A stretch of DNA of 64,000 nucleotides from UBA1672 sp050633325. GTDB taxonomy: Bacteria > Pseudomonadota > Alphaproteobacteria > Micavibrionales > Micavibrionaceae. The notes under the pieces are model-generated. The model was not told the origin of the DNA. It did no database searches and saw only the letters and a list, made by a program, of their open reading frames with translations. Within the stretch, counting starts at the first letter, position 1; each line of letters starts with the position of its first letter. The stretch spans positions 62,001 to 126,000 of the forward strand of contig JBOEGH010000002.1 of assembly GCA_050633325.1 (NCBI GenBank), given 5' to 3'. Shown in pieces: positions 9,032 through 18,717 of the stretch. Made by a program: the position numbers and the translations under genes.

Positions 9032-9550
9032 TCAATCGCTTTTATCGCTATGGCTTCCATATCCCATATTGAATGGAGGAAGCATTCTCATGGTTCTTTC
9101 AAACATTTCCATGTTCTTGCGTGCCAAGTCTTCCATGTTTTTATTGTTCGTAAACATCTCATCCATCTTGGGTATTTGCCCGAAAGATTTAGAGAACTGT
9201 TCCTGCATTTGTTCTTGGTTTTGTGCGAAAATATTCATTGTTTGCTCAAGATAGTTTGGAAGCATATCTTGCGCATTGTTATCGTAAAAACCAATGAGTG
9301 TGCGTAAGAAGTTAGTGGGAAGTAGTGTCTCGTCACTTGCTTCTTTATCTGCAATAATTTGGGTAAGTACACCACGTGTCAGATCTTCACCGCTTTTTGC
9401 GTCAACAACAACAAAGTCATGACCCTCTTGAACCATTTCACGTAAGTCATCAAGTGTGACATAGCTGCTGCGACCAGTGTCATACAGGCGTCTGTTGGCG
9501 TATTTCTTGATTACAGTAGGCTCGCTTTTGCTGTCTTTAGCTTTGGCCAT
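9032..9550 (-). CDS. phaR: Polyhydroxyalkanoate synthesis repressor PhaR
   Basis: This 172-residue protein has the N-terminal PHB/PHA accumulation regulator DNA-binding domain (VIKKYANRRLYDTGRSSYVTL, LREMVQEGHDFVVVDAKSGEDLT). The PHB granule-associated domain RGVLTQIIADKEA and a helical Met/Gln-rich tail follow. PhaR in other alphaproteobacteria binds both DNA and nascent PHA, releasing repression of phasin and PHA genes when polymer forms. It is divergent from phaC with 138 bases between the starts, which is the natural place for its operator. No phasin gene is seen in the window. Confidence 0.93.
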   Translation of the reverse strand: MAKAKDSKSEPTVIKKYANRRLYDTGRSSYVTLDDLREMVQEGHDFVVVDAKSGEDLTRGVLTQIIADKEASDETLLPTNFLRTLIGFYDNNAQDMLPNYLEQTMNIFAQNQEQMQEQFSKSFGQIPKMDEMFTNNKNMEDLARKNMEMFERTMRMLPPFNMGYGSHSDKSD

Positions 9551-9651
9551 GTTGCACCTCTTGTTTAAAATTATCTTATGGATAGGTTCATATTATGCAC
9601 AAAAAAAATATTAAATATAGTATTCGATGGTATTTTTTTGTTATTTTTTTT

Positions 9652-9664
9652 ATGCTGCGCAAAG
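9652..9664. promoter_or_regulatory. Possible PhaR operator in the phaR-phaC intergenic region
   Basis: ATGCTGCGCAAAG contains a TGCGCA palindrome about 25 bases before the phaC start, in an otherwise T/A-only stretch. PhaR proteins are known to bind short TGC/GCA-type dyads. This is only a position and motif argument. Confidence 0.2.
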
Positions 9665-9688
9665 TAAATAAACGAAAAGTGAGTGTTT

Positions 9689-10810
9689 ATGCGTAATAGC
9701 CCACATCCATTGTCAGTGCATTTAGGAATGGCTGCTGCACATGTTAACGGCATGCAGGGATATTCAACAAAGCCTGATGTGCAAATAACTCAAGCAGATG
9801 TTATAGAGATGGTGCGCGGTATAAAAATGTATCAAGATCATCCATTTACCCCTGATAAACTTCCTGTAACCACAATATGGAAGGATGGCGGTATTAGCGT
9901 TAATAAACCATCCATAGAAGAAGGTGAGGCTGCTGCGGTTAGGGGCACACCGCTGCTGATTGTTCCGTCTCTAATTAACAGGGGTAATATACTCGATATA
10001 TCAAAAGAGCAATCAATGCTGCGTTGGCTAAGGCATAATGGGATTGATGCCTATTTGCTTGATTGGGGAGATATGGATAGTGTTGAGGAGCGTGCAATGG
10101 ATATGGATGCCCTTATACAGGATAAGTTACAAAAATCTATACAGTCCGTATCGAAATTAACGGGAGAGAAAATAGATGTTATGGGATATTGCATGGGTGG
10201 CACTTTATTGGTCTCTGGTTACCCATGTTTTAAAGATCATATAAGGCGCATGGTTCTTCTCGCTGCTCCTTGGGATTTCCATGTTGAGCCATCAGATCTA
10301 TATAAAAATGTGCGTGTTTTATCATCTCTAGTTTTGCCGGAGATAAGGCAAAGAGGGGTTTTACCAGCAGATTGGATGCAATCATTATTTATAGCGGTTG
10401 ATCCGAAAGGGTCGTCGCAAAAATTCATTAGGTTTTCATTAATGGATCAATCAAGTTTAGAAGCAAAACTGTTCGTATCAGTTGAGGATTGGCTAAATGA
10501 TGGGGTGGATTTACCGGGTAATGTTGCGCAAGAATGCATAGAAAGATGGTTCGTTGGTAATGAATTGTTTCTTAATAAATCAAAGATGATTAAATCTTGT
10601 GATAAATTATCCGATTTAGACGTATTGGTTATAGCATCAGAAAATGATGCAATTATTCCATATGAAAGTGCCTTAGGTGTTACCAGTGCACTTTCAGGCG
10701 CAAGAAATGTAAAAGTGATCACCCCTGTATGCGGTCATATAGGTTTGATTATTGGCAGTAAGGCCAAGGAAAGTGTTTGGAAACCTGTATTGAATTGGCT
10801 TAAATCATAG
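9689..10810 (+). CDS. phaC: Polyhydroxyalkanoate synthase, short PhaC-like alpha/beta hydrolase
   Basis: This 373-residue enzyme is predicted to polymerise (R)-3-hydroxyacyl-CoA. The lipase-like box GYCMGG places the nucleophile at Cys168. SENDAIIP gives the acid Asp320, and CGHIGL gives His350. The segments PSLINRGNILDI, LDWGDMD and VEDWLNDGVDLPGNVAQE are PhaC family hallmarks. It is far shorter than class I PhaC (about 590 residues) and close to class III PhaC, which needs PhaE; no phaE is present here. I chose ATG 9689 rather than the GTG at 9683. phaA and phaB follow on the same strand, giving the complete acetyl-CoA to PHB route. Polymerase activity without a partner is inferred, not shown. 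Confidence 0.85.
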   Translation: MRNSPHPLSVHLGMAAAHVNGMQGYSTKPDVQITQADVIEMVRGIKMYQDHPFTPDKLPVTTIWKDGGISVNKPSIEEGEAAAVRGTPLLIVPSLINRGNILDISKEQSMLRWLRHNGIDAYLLDWGDMDSVEERAMDMDALIQDKLQKSIQSVSKLTGEKIDVMGYCMGGTLLVSGYPCFKDHIRRMVLLAAPWDFHVEPSDLYKNVRVLSSLVLPEIRQRGVLPADWMQSLFIAVDPKGSSQKFIRFSLMDQSSLEAKLFVSVEDWLNDGVDLPGNVAQECIERWFVGNELFLNKSKMIKSCDKLSDLDVLVIASENDAIIPYESALGVTSALSGARNVKVITPVCGHIGLIIGSKAKESVWKPVLNWLKS

Positions 10811-10907
10811 TGCGTTTGAAGTTATAAAAATTCATGCTTGATAAATATTCACATATGGATATCTTACGATAGATAATAACCCTTTGATATATGAATTGGA
10901 TAAAACC

Positions 10908-12077
10908 ATGGAAGATCCTGTCGTAATTGTCGCAGCAAAAAGAACTGCAATTGGCGTTTTGGGAGGGGGGCTTTCCACCGTACCCGCAAGCAAATTAGGT
11001 GAAGTTGTAATCAAATCAGTAATGGAAGAAGCATCTGTTTCTCCTGATGATGTTTGTGACGTAATTATGGGGCATGTTCTTACGTCAGGATGCGGTCAAA
11101 ATCCTGCAAGGCAGGCTGCATTAAATGCAGGTATAGATCGTACAGCCACTACGGTTAACCAAGTATGCGGTTCTGGCTTGCGTTCGGTTGTTCTTGGCAT
11201 GCAATCAATTCTATGTTCTGATGCAGAAATAGTAATTGCAGGTGGTCAAGAAAATATGAGTTTGTCACCACATGTTATGCATTTACGAGAATCTGTGAAA
11301 TTTGGTGATGCCAAAATGAAAGATACAATGGTTCTGGATGGGTTGTGGGACGTGTTCAATGACTATCACATGGGTATTACCGCAGAGAATATTGCAGATA
11401 AATATGATATATCCCGTGAAGAGCAAGATAAATACGCTGCTCAATCTCAAAACAAAGCAGAACGTGCGATTAATGATGGTAAGTTTAATGATGAAATTGC
11501 TGCGGTAGAGGTACAGCAAAGGAAAGAAACGCTAACATTCAACAAAGATGAATTTCCGCGCGCTGGAGTAACGCCGGAGGGTCTGGCAAAGCTACGACCT
11601 GCATTTAAAAAAGATGGCACAGTAACTGCAGCAAACGCATCAGGTATTAATGATGGTGCGGCCGCAGTCGTTTTGATGCGTGAGAGTAACGCTAAGGCTC
11701 GTGGCTTAACACCTTTAGCAACGATAAAATCATGGGCGCAACGTAGTGTTGATCCATCAATTATGGGAACAGGCCCTATACCTGCGTCAAGCGCAGCTCT
11801 TGAAAAGGCGGGATGGGACGTTAAGGATTTGGATTTGGTTGAGGCAAATGAAGCGTTCGCAGCACAAGCTATTTGTGTGATGAATGAAGCAGGGTTTTCT
11901 CCTGAAATAACTAATGTTAATGGTGGTGCAATTTCACTGGGTCATCCAATAGGTGCATCTGGAACGCGTATATTGGTTTCATTATTACATGAAATGGTGC
12001 GTAGAGATTCCAAAAAGGGTCTTGCGACACTATGTATTGGTGGGGGTATGGGAATTGCCCTTTGTGTAGAGCGATAA
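10908..12077 (+). CDS. phaA: Acetyl-CoA C-acetyltransferase (beta-ketothiolase)
   Basis: This 389-residue thiolase condenses two acetyl-CoA to acetoacetyl-CoA. The acyl-accepting Cys is in NQVCGSGLRSV. The C-terminal catalytic pair lies in GGAISLGHPIGASGTR (His) and TLCIGGGMGIALCVE (Cys). The start at 10908 gives MEDPVVIVAAKRTAIG, the normal thiolase N-terminus; an upstream in-frame TTG at 10884 is less likely. It sits 97 bases after phaC and 48 before phaB, so it is read as the biosynthetic thiolase of the PHB pathway rather than a beta-oxidation enzyme. Confidence 0.93.
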   Translation: MEDPVVIVAAKRTAIGVLGGGLSTVPASKLGEVVIKSVMEEASVSPDDVCDVIMGHVLTSGCGQNPARQAALNAGIDRTATTVNQVCGSGLRSVVLGMQSILCSDAEIVIAGGQENMSLSPHVMHLRESVKFGDAKMKDTMVLDGLWDVFNDYHMGITAENIADKYDISREEQDKYAAQSQNKAERAINDGKFNDEIAAVEVQQRKETLTFNKDEFPRAGVTPEGLAKLRPAFKKDGTVTAANASGINDGAAAVVLMRESNAKARGLTPLATIKSWAQRSVDPSIMGTGPIPASSAALEKAGWDVKDLDLVEANEAFAAQAICVMNEAGFSPEITNVNGGAISLGHPIGASGTRILVSLLHEMVRRDSKKGLATLCIGGGMGIALCVER

Positions 12078-12125
12078 CATATTTGGTTTTTATAGTTTTA
12101 TTTTGATTAGCTTAAGGAAATAGTC

Positions 12126-12851
12126 ATGACACAACGAGTTGCAGTAGTAACAGGTGGTACACGTGGTATAGGACGTGCGATTTCACAATCATTAAAAGAT
12201 GATGGCTATATTGTTGTGGCAATATATCAGTCAAACGATGAAGCAGCGGCAAAGTTTAAGTCGGAAACAGGGTGTGAAGCGATTAAGCTTGATGTCACAG
12301 ATTTTGATAAATGTCAGTCTGCATTGGATAAAGTTGAAGAAGATTTTGGCCCTATAGGCGTGTTGGTAAATAATGCAGGAATTACACGTGACGGCGTTCT
12401 TCATAAAATGCCTGTTGAAAATTGGAACGATGTTATACAAACCAATCTGACATCATGTTTTAACATGTGTCGTGCGGTTATAACTAATATGAGAAATCGT
12501 AAATTTGGCCGTATCGTAAATATAAGTTCAATCAACGGTCAAAAAGGTCAGTTCGGTCAGGTTAATTATTCTGCGGCAAAGGCAGGTATGATCGGATTTA
12601 CAAAGGCTCTAGCACTTGAATCTGCGATTAAGAACGTAACAGTTAATACCGTTTGCCCCGGCTATATTGAGACGGATATGACTGCTAATATTTCAAAGGA
12701 TATATTGGATACTATTATTAAGCAGATACCTGAAATGCGCATGGGGCAGCCCGAAGAAATAGCGGCAATCGTTTCATTCTTGGCATCAGAGAAGGCGGCT
12801 TTTGTAACCGGATCGACTATTTCTGCGAACGGTGGACAATATATGGCATAG
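12126..12851 (+). CDS. phaB: Acetoacetyl-CoA reductase
   Basis: This 241-residue short-chain dehydrogenase carries the cofactor motif TGGTRGIGRAI, NNAGITRDGVLHKM, the catalytic Ser in NISSINGQKGQFGQVNYSAAKAG and the YxxxK pair in the same stretch. It should reduce acetoacetyl-CoA to (R)-3-hydroxybutyryl-CoA with NADPH. Sequence alone does not fully separate PhaB from FabG. The position directly after phaC-phaA, and the segment INGQKGQFGQ typical of PhaB, decide for PhaB. Confidence 0.92.
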   Translation: MTQRVAVVTGGTRGIGRAISQSLKDDGYIVVAIYQSNDEAAAKFKSETGCEAIKLDVTDFDKCQSALDKVEEDFGPIGVLVNNAGITRDGVLHKMPVENWNDVIQTNLTSCFNMCRAVITNMRNRKFGRIVNISSINGQKGQFGQVNYSAAKAGMIGFTKALALESAIKNVTVNTVCPGYIETDMTANISKDILDTIIKQIPEMRMGQPEEIAAIVSFLASEKAAFVTGSTISANGGQYMA

Positions 12852-12950
12852 CATGGTGGATATTATCTAACAACATCATGTTTTCTATTGTTTGACGGAT
12901 GGTTCACAAGTTATTGTGGTCTAATTCTTTACATATTAGGGATGATGTTG

Positions 12951-15941
12951 ATGAAACGTGTTTTATCTGTTGTGTTTGCTATCATTATTTTATTCTTGCT
13001 TGGGATAAAATTTGCACCAAGTTTTATTGATCTTGAAATATACAAGGATCAAGCGGTGACAGAGTTTAAGACTTTGACTGGGCTTGATCTTAATGTAGGC
13101 GGAGACATAGAAGTATCAATACTTCCTTCACCAAGATTCAGTGTTACCGACGTTTCAGTAGGTTCACCTGATGGTTCAAAAGGTGAGTATTTAGCGCAGC
13201 TAAAGCGATTTGATGTTAATGTTGCCCTTTCTCCTTTACTTGAAGGTAAAGTATCCGTTTCACATGTAACATTGGTCGACCCTGTTATATCCTTGGAAAT
13301 GATGAAGAGTGGTAAATTGAACGCTATAACGAAAGAGGTTCAATCAATGATTTCCTCTTCAGATGGCAATTCTAACAAAGCAGCTATGCCTGCTATTGCT
13401 TTGGAGAAGGTGAGAATTAAAAACGGTTCATTTTCTTACTTTGATCACAATAACGATAATACCATTACGGTTCATAATATTAATTCTGACTTAAGCGCAA
13501 AGAGCCTTATGGGACCTTATTCTGCGCAGGGGTCAATGTTTTATGACGGTTATTCTTTGAATTATGATGTTACCAGTGATTCTTATGATGTTGAGAACAA
13601 GATGCTCTCTCCGAAGATCAAATTATCACTTCAGCCTGGCGATATTGTTCTAGACTATGAAGGTGTCGTTAGCCTTGATGATGGGTATTCAATGCAGGGG
13701 CAAACCAGTTTGAAAATTGATGATATTAATAAATCTTTGTCCAAATATAGTTCTGTTAATATTGTTAAACTTGATCTGTCTCTTACAAGTAAGGGCTTGT
13801 TAAGCTTGGACGCAGGGAAAATTGATTATAAGAACTTTGATATAGAATTAGGGGATCAAACAGGTGGTGGTAGTCTTAGAGTTGATTTTTCTCCTTTTAA
13901 GTACAGCCTTTCTCTTAAAAGCGATGGGGACATGAGTCTTGATAATATTATCTCTTATAACTCACCGTTCAAAAACGGATCATTTGACCTTCAAGTCTCA
14001 GGTAATCAATCATCAGTGAAATTAAAAAATACTGTTGTTAAGCTAGATGGTGATGAATTTAATGTATCTGGTTTGTACACCCCAAATAACAAAGGCGGAC
14101 GCCCAAAAATAGATTTGCGAGTTAAAACCTCTTTGTTAAATTATGATGATATTTCTTCAAAACTCAATAAAGGTGCATCAAGTAAACAGTCATCTGGTGA
14201 TGTATTGTCTAATTTATCTCTGCCAGTTGATTTGAGCTTAAAGGTTTCAGCAGAAAAATTTATTTGGCAGAAAAATAATGGGCTAGGTTTAGACCTTGCT
14301 GCTAAATTTACAGAGAACTCTGTATCTTTAACTGGCTTTACAATTAATGACATTGTTAATTCATCATTTAAAATATCGGGAGCGGTCAAAAATTTAGCAA
14401 AAACATCAGGAATAACCGCATATATAGATGTGAAGTCATTAAATGTTCAAAATACAGCAAAAGCATTAGGAGTAGACAGCTCCAAATGGCCCAAAAACCT
14501 TAAAACAGCCAGTGTAAAGGCAAAGTTATCTGGTGATACATCCATGCTTGATGTGACATCTAATATATCTGCAATGGGTGGAGAGGTTATAGCAAGTGGT
14601 AAAGTGAAGAATGCGCTTGAAACACCGGCAGTTGATGGTCTTGTTCTTCAGATTAAGCATAAGAACATGTTAGATGCCCTTAATATTATAGCTGGTGCAA
14701 GACTGAATGATAAATCGCTTAAAGGTCCGTTGGATATATATTCGCGCATATACCAAAATGGTAACCATTACGAACTAAAAGACTTAAAAGGTGACCTGTC
14801 AGGTATTTCTGTTCAGGGTAGCGCCGACCTTGACCTTTCTGGTTCTGTACCTAAGGTGAAGGGCGATTTACATTTTGGAAATGTTAATCTTGCCTCTGTT
14901 ATGACGAAAAGTGCAGGTAAAAGTGGTTCATCTAAGTTCAAAGGGCAGTCGGGTACGTCTTCCAGATGGTCAAAATCACCAATAGACACAAGTGCTCTAC
15001 ACGCCGCAAATGTTAATCTTTCTCTTAGTGCTAATAAAATTGAATATGGTGCATGGCCCCTTATTAAGCCGTCATTGAAAATTGGTTTGCACAATGGCGA
15101 ATTGGAGATTAAAGACCTTAAAGCCGGTTTGTTTGGTGGTAGCTTAGATTTCTCTGCGTCGGTTAAATCTGTTCCAAAACCGCGTCAGCCGATCCATTTT
15201 GAAAGTCATATGAATGTTCAAGGAGCTAGGTTGGGTTTGTTATCTTCTGCACTGATAGGTAAAAAGGCCTTGAAAATGTCAGGTAATGGTAATTTAAATA
15301 TGAAGCTAAAAAGCTCTGGTGCTAGCCCTGCTGCTTTAATACATGATCTTGCTGGTAACGGAATGGTGTCGGGCCGTAATATCACTATTAATGGTATAGA
15401 TGTTGATAGGTTTGCACGCGCTTTATCAGAAGATAGTAAGGCAGGTGATAGCGTTATGGGGCTTTGGGATAGCGCAAATAGAGGTGGTAAAAGCCATTTT
15501 GACACGCTAAATGGTGACTTTTCAATAAAGGAAGGTGTGGTTCACTTAAATAAAATGGATCTTGATGGTGCTACTACTGCTATAGAGACTAGAGGTGGTG
15601 TGATTAATTTACCTAAATGGACATTGGCAACCAAGCATAAAATCATCGTTAAAGGTATAGATGATCAACCGTCCGATGTGCCCCCATTTGAGATATCTTT
15701 TAAGGGATCACTTGATAATCCTGCGCAAACTTTTGGGCAAGGCTTGTTGCAAGATTATTTAAACAGAAAAATTCAACGTAAGCTTGGTGATATAATTTCC
15801 AAAAGCTTGGGTAAGTCATCAAATGATAATTCTTCGCCCGTAAGTGAAAAGGAAGAAAGTAGCCAACCCAAAAAAGGTGGTGATATAGAAGATATTGCAG
15901 AAGAGGCAATAAGGGGTGTATTAGACGGCTTGCTGCGCTAG
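12951..15941 (+). CDS. AsmA family protein
   Basis: This protein of about 996 residues has an N-terminal membrane anchor (VLSVVFAIIILFLLGIKF) followed by the AsmA N-terminal domain (VGGDIEVSILPSPRFSVTDVSVG). A long beta-repeat region and the AsmA_2-type C-terminal segment follow (GNGNLNMKLKSSGASPAALIHDLAGNG-like, then LNKMDLDGATTAIETRGGVINLP). The last 60 residues are a charged, Ser-rich tail. Family members span or line the periplasm and are linked to lipid transport and outer membrane assembly. ATG 12951 has AGGG 9 bases upstream; ATGs at 12942 and 12945 are alternatives. It overlaps the convergent RHH gene by 21 bases. Confidence 0.85.
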   Translation: MKRVLSVVFAIIILFLLGIKFAPSFIDLEIYKDQAVTEFKTLTGLDLNVGGDIEVSILPSPRFSVTDVSVGSPDGSKGEYLAQLKRFDVNVALSPLLEGKVSVSHVTLVDPVISLEMMKSGKLNAITKEVQSMISSSDGNSNKAAMPAIALEKVRIKNGSFSYFDHNNDNTITVHNINSDLSAKSLMGPYSAQGSMFYDGYSLNYDVTSDSYDVENKMLSPKIKLSLQPGDIVLDYEGVVSLDDGYSMQGQTSLKIDDINKSLSKYSSVNIVKLDLSLTSKGLLSLDAGKIDYKNFDIELGDQTGGGSLRVDFSPFKYSLSLKSDGDMSLDNIISYNSPFKNGSFDLQVSGNQSSVKLKNTVVKLDGDEFNVSGLYTPNNKGGRPKIDLRVKTSLLNYDDISSKLNKGASSKQSSGDVLSNLSLPVDLSLKVSAEKFIWQKNNGLGLDLAAKFTENSVSLTGFTINDIVNSSFKISGAVKNLAKTSGITAYIDVKSLNVQNTAKALGVDSSKWPKNLKTASVKAKLSGDTSMLDVTSNISAMGGEVIASGKVKNALETPAVDGLVLQIKHKNMLDALNIIAGARLNDKSLKGPLDIYSRIYQNGNHYELKDLKGDLSGISVQGSADLDLSGSVPKVKGDLHFGNVNLASVMTKSAGKSGSSKFKGQSGTSSRWSKSPIDTSALHAANVNLSLSANKIEYGAWPLIKPSLKIGLHNGELEIKDLKAGLFGGSLDFSASVKSVPKPRQPIHFESHMNVQGARLGLLSSALIGKKALKMSGNGNLNMKLKSSGASPAALIHDLAGNGMVSGRNITINGIDVDRFARALSEDSKAGDSVMGLWDSANRGGKSHFDTLNGDFSIKEGVVHLNKMDLDGATTAIETRGGVINLPKWTLATKHKIIVKGIDDQPSDVPPFEISFKGSLDNPAQTFGQGLLQDYLNRKIQRKLGDIISKSLGKSSNDNSSPVSEKEESSQPKKGGDIEDIAEEAIRGVLDGLLR

Positions 15942-16157
15942 CTTGTCTTGTAAATATCGTAATGTATAAACGCGAAGAGCACTGGATAGGTTGCCTTCGC
16001 GTTTTTTGTCTATTTCATATATCAATGTATTAACTGAAATTTTTTGTTCTGTTGCGATTTCTCGCAAGGCGTCCCAAAAGGGTTCTTCGAGTGTAATACT
16101 GGTTTCATGCCCCGAAATACGAACGGACCGTTTTTTTGGTGAAGTATCTCGAGACAT
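15921..16157 (-). CDS. Ribbon-helix-helix domain protein
   Basis: This 78-residue protein fits the RHH_4 type ribbon-helix-helix family common in alphaproteobacteria. KRSVRISGHETSITLEEPFWDALREIA supplies the beta-strand and first helix, and ISVNTLIYEIDKKREGNLSSALRVYTLRYL the rest. It is likely a small dimeric DNA-binding regulator. It lies 15 bases downstream of fumC on the same strand and overlaps the end of the asmA-like gene on the other strand. Targets are unknown. Confidence 0.8.
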   Translation of the reverse strand: MSRDTSPKKRSVRISGHETSITLEEPFWDALREIATEQKISVNTLIYEIDKKREGNLSSALRVYTLRYLQDKLAQQAV

Positions 16158-16172
16158 GTAAATTAACTTTCG

Positions 16173-17594
16173 TTAGTCACGTGGTTTGATCATTTCCAAT
16201 GGCTTGATCCACTCTTTAAACTGCTCGGCTGTTAACAGTCCAAGCTCCAGACCAGCTTCTTGCAATGTTGAGCCATCAGCATGTGCTTTTTTTGCTATCT
16301 TTGCGGCATTATCATAACCTATATGAGGGTTTAAAGCTGTAACCAGCATCAAGCTCTCATTCAATAGTTTCTCAATGCGTGCTTCGTTTGCTTCTATGCC
16401 TGCAACACAGTTGTCTGTAAAACTGTGACATCCGTCGGCGATAAGGCGAATTGATTGCAATACATTATAAATCATAACAGGTTTAAACACGTTCAGTTCA
16501 AAGTGGCCGTTTGAACCGGCAACTGTGACAGCAACATGATTGCCCATAACCTGTGCACAAAGCATAGTAAGCGCTTCGCACTGCGTTGGGTTTACTTTGC
16601 CGGGCATGATAGATGATCCAGGCTCATTTGCAGGTAGGTTGATTTCACCAATACCGCAACGAGGCCCGGAACCCAAAAGCCTAAGGTCATTTGCAATTTT
16701 CATTAAGCTTGCTGCAATAACATTAAGTGCACCTGATATTTCAATCATTGCGTCATGTGCTGCCAATGCTTCGAATTTATTTTCCGCAGTTACAAAATCA
16801 AGTCCGGTTATTTGCGCAACATTTTCCGCAAACTTTTCCGCGAAGCCTACTTTTGAATTTATTCCTGTTCCTACGGCTGTTCCGCCTTGAGCTAATTGCA
16901 TTAGTCTTGGCAGACATGCCTGCACGCGCGCAATACCGTATTCAATTTGCTTTGCATATCCGGAAAATTCATTTCCAAGCGTTAGTGGTGTTGCATCTTG
17001 TAGATGTGTACGACCAATTTTAACAATAGAAGCATATTCCTTCGCTTTTGCATCAAGGGCATCGTGAAGATGTTGCAGAGCAGGGATTAATTCATGGTGG
17101 ACTTGTTCACCTGCGGCAATATGCATGGCAGTAGGAAAAGTATCATTTGATGATTGTCCCATGTTAACGTGATCATTCGGGTGCACTGGTGATTTGCTAC
17201 CGCGTTCACCACCAAGAAATTCTATGGCTCTGTTTGATATTACTTCATTTGCGTTCATATTACTTTGTGTGCCTGAACCTGTCTGCCATACCACAAGAGG
17301 GAATTCCTCGATTAGAGTTCCGTCAATCACCTCATTAGATGCACGAACCATAGCATCACCAATTTCAGCGTCTAAAACACCTAAATCCATGTTTGACAGT
17401 GCTGCTGCTTTCTTTTGAATTCCAAGCGCGCGAATTAATGGTGCAGGCATAATTTCACCACCAATTTTGAAGTTGTGGATAGAGCGCTGTGTTTGCGCAC
17501 CCCAATAACGATCCGCAGGAACGTCAACTGAACCCAAAGAATCTGTCTCGCTTCTTGTTTGTATTTCTGATGTTTTTATTGCTGCTTCACTCAT
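16173..17594 (-). CDS. fumC: Fumarate hydratase, class II
   Basis: This 473-residue, oxygen-stable fumarase interconverts fumarate and malate in the TCA cycle. The superfamily signature GSSIMPGKVNPTQCEALTM is intact, as are SGTQSNMNANEV and GRTHLQDATPLTLG, which form the active site across subunits. The N-terminus (about 14 residues before SETDSLGSVDVPADRYWGAQTQ) is a little longer than usual. It is 22 bases downstream of purK in the same direction and probably shares a transcript with it and with the RHH gene. Confidence 0.96.
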   Translation of the reverse strand: MSEAAIKTSEIQTRSETDSLGSVDVPADRYWGAQTQRSIHNFKIGGEIMPAPLIRALGIQKKAAALSNMDLGVLDAEIGDAMVRASNEVIDGTLIEEFPLVVWQTGSGTQSNMNANEVISNRAIEFLGGERGSKSPVHPNDHVNMGQSSNDTFPTAMHIAAGEQVHHELIPALQHLHDALDAKAKEYASIVKIGRTHLQDATPLTLGNEFSGYAKQIEYGIARVQACLPRLMQLAQGGTAVGTGINSKVGFAEKFAENVAQITGLDFVTAENKFEALAAHDAMIEISGALNVIAASLMKIANDLRLLGSGPRCGIGEINLPANEPGSSIMPGKVNPTQCEALTMLCAQVMGNHVAVTVAGSNGHFELNVFKPVMIYNVLQSIRLIADGCHSFTDNCVAGIEANEARIEKLLNESLMLVTALNPHIGYDNAAKIAKKAHADGSTLQEAGLELGLLTAEQFKEWIKPLEMIKPRD

Positions 17595-17616
17595 ATTGAA
17601 AGCTCCTTTTTGCTTT

Positions 17617-18711
17617 TTATGATTTTTGTAACGGTTTAATAAAGTTTACATGACCCATTTTGCGCCCGACACGTGCTTCTCTTTTGCCATATAGGTGAAC
17701 GCACGTATTTGGTTGTTTTATATATTTTTCTATATCGTCAATATCATTCCCAATCAGGTTAAGCATTTGTGCGTCACTGTGACGTTCTGTTGACCCGATA
17801 GGTAAACCGCAAACAGTTCGCACATGATTTTCAAACTGTGATACTGCGCATGCATCAATGCTCCAATGTCCTGAATTATGGGTGCGCGGTGCTATTTCAT
17901 TAACTAAAACTATTTCATCATCACAAACAAAAAGCTCTACTGTTAGAACACCAATCAAATTGACTGCAGACGCGATAGTATTCGCAATTTTTATTGCTTT
18001 ATCTTCTACATTTTTTGTCACACCGGAAGGTATGGTCGTTGTATGTAGTATGTGATTCTTGTGTTGATTTAACATTGGCCCGTAAGCTTCTGTTTTACCA
18101 GTTTTATCGCGGCCAATGATTATCGATATTTCACATTGAAAATCGATCATTTCTTCCATGATTAATTCGTATTTTTTTGTCTCATTTAAAAATTCATAGA
18201 TATTATCGATATCATTTGTATCGAATTTACCTTGGCCTTTACCGTCATACCCATCACGAGTGGTTTTCAGTATGAATGTATCCGCATTCCATTCATTTGC
18301 CGTTGCTTGTATTTCTTCTAAATTTGTAACTTTTTTCCAGCGTGCAGTTTCTATATTAGAGTTATTTATGAATGTTTTTTCTTTGATACGGTCTTGAGAA
18401 ACCTGTAAAAGGTTCTTATCAGGAAATACGGAGTTGCTTCTCAAGCTTTCTAAATACTCAATTGTTTCGACTGGAATATTTTCAAATTCATAAGAGATAA
18501 CATCGACCTTATTAGAGAATTCTTTTAAAGAATTTTTATCATCATAAGGGGCGATGATCGTTTCCAGTGCAACATGAGATGCGGGAGAGTTTTCCTCGGG
18601 GCATAGTATAACTACAGATATTCCCAGACGTGACGCGGCCATTGCACTCATACGGCCTAGTTGTCCGCCGCCTAAAATGCCGAGTGTTAATCCTTTTGTG
18701 AGATTATTCAT
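17617..18711 (-). CDS. purK: 5-(carboxyamino)imidazole ribonucleotide synthase
   Basis: This 364-residue ATP-grasp enzyme carboxylates AIR with bicarbonate and ATP in purine synthesis. ILGGGQLGRMSAMAASRLG is the classic PurK N-terminus. The ATP-grasp core has LKTTRDGYDGKGQGKF and VNEIAPRTHNSGHWSIDAC, with the substrate-binding NSGH motif. The start lies 6 bases after purE, indicating translational coupling. Confidence 0.95.
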   Translation of the reverse strand: MNNLTKGLTLGILGGGQLGRMSAMAASRLGISVVILCPEENSPASHVALETIIAPYDDKNSLKEFSNKVDVISYEFENIPVETIEYLESLRSNSVFPDKNLLQVSQDRIKEKTFINNSNIETARWKKVTNLEEIQATANEWNADTFILKTTRDGYDGKGQGKFDTNDIDNIYEFLNETKKYELIMEEMIDFQCEISIIIGRDKTGKTEAYGPMLNQHKNHILHTTTIPSGVTKNVEDKAIKIANTIASAVNLIGVLTVELFVCDDEIVLVNEIAPRTHNSGHWSIDACAVSQFENHVRTVCGLPIGSTERHSDAQMLNLIGNDIDDIEKYIKQPNTCVHLYGKREARVGRKMGHVNFIKPLQKS

Positions 18712-18717
18712 ATTTTT

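Noticed and set aside
8988..9307. Plus-strand frames of 88 and 93 residues over phaR
   Set aside because: They are antisense to the phaR coding region and have no independent support.
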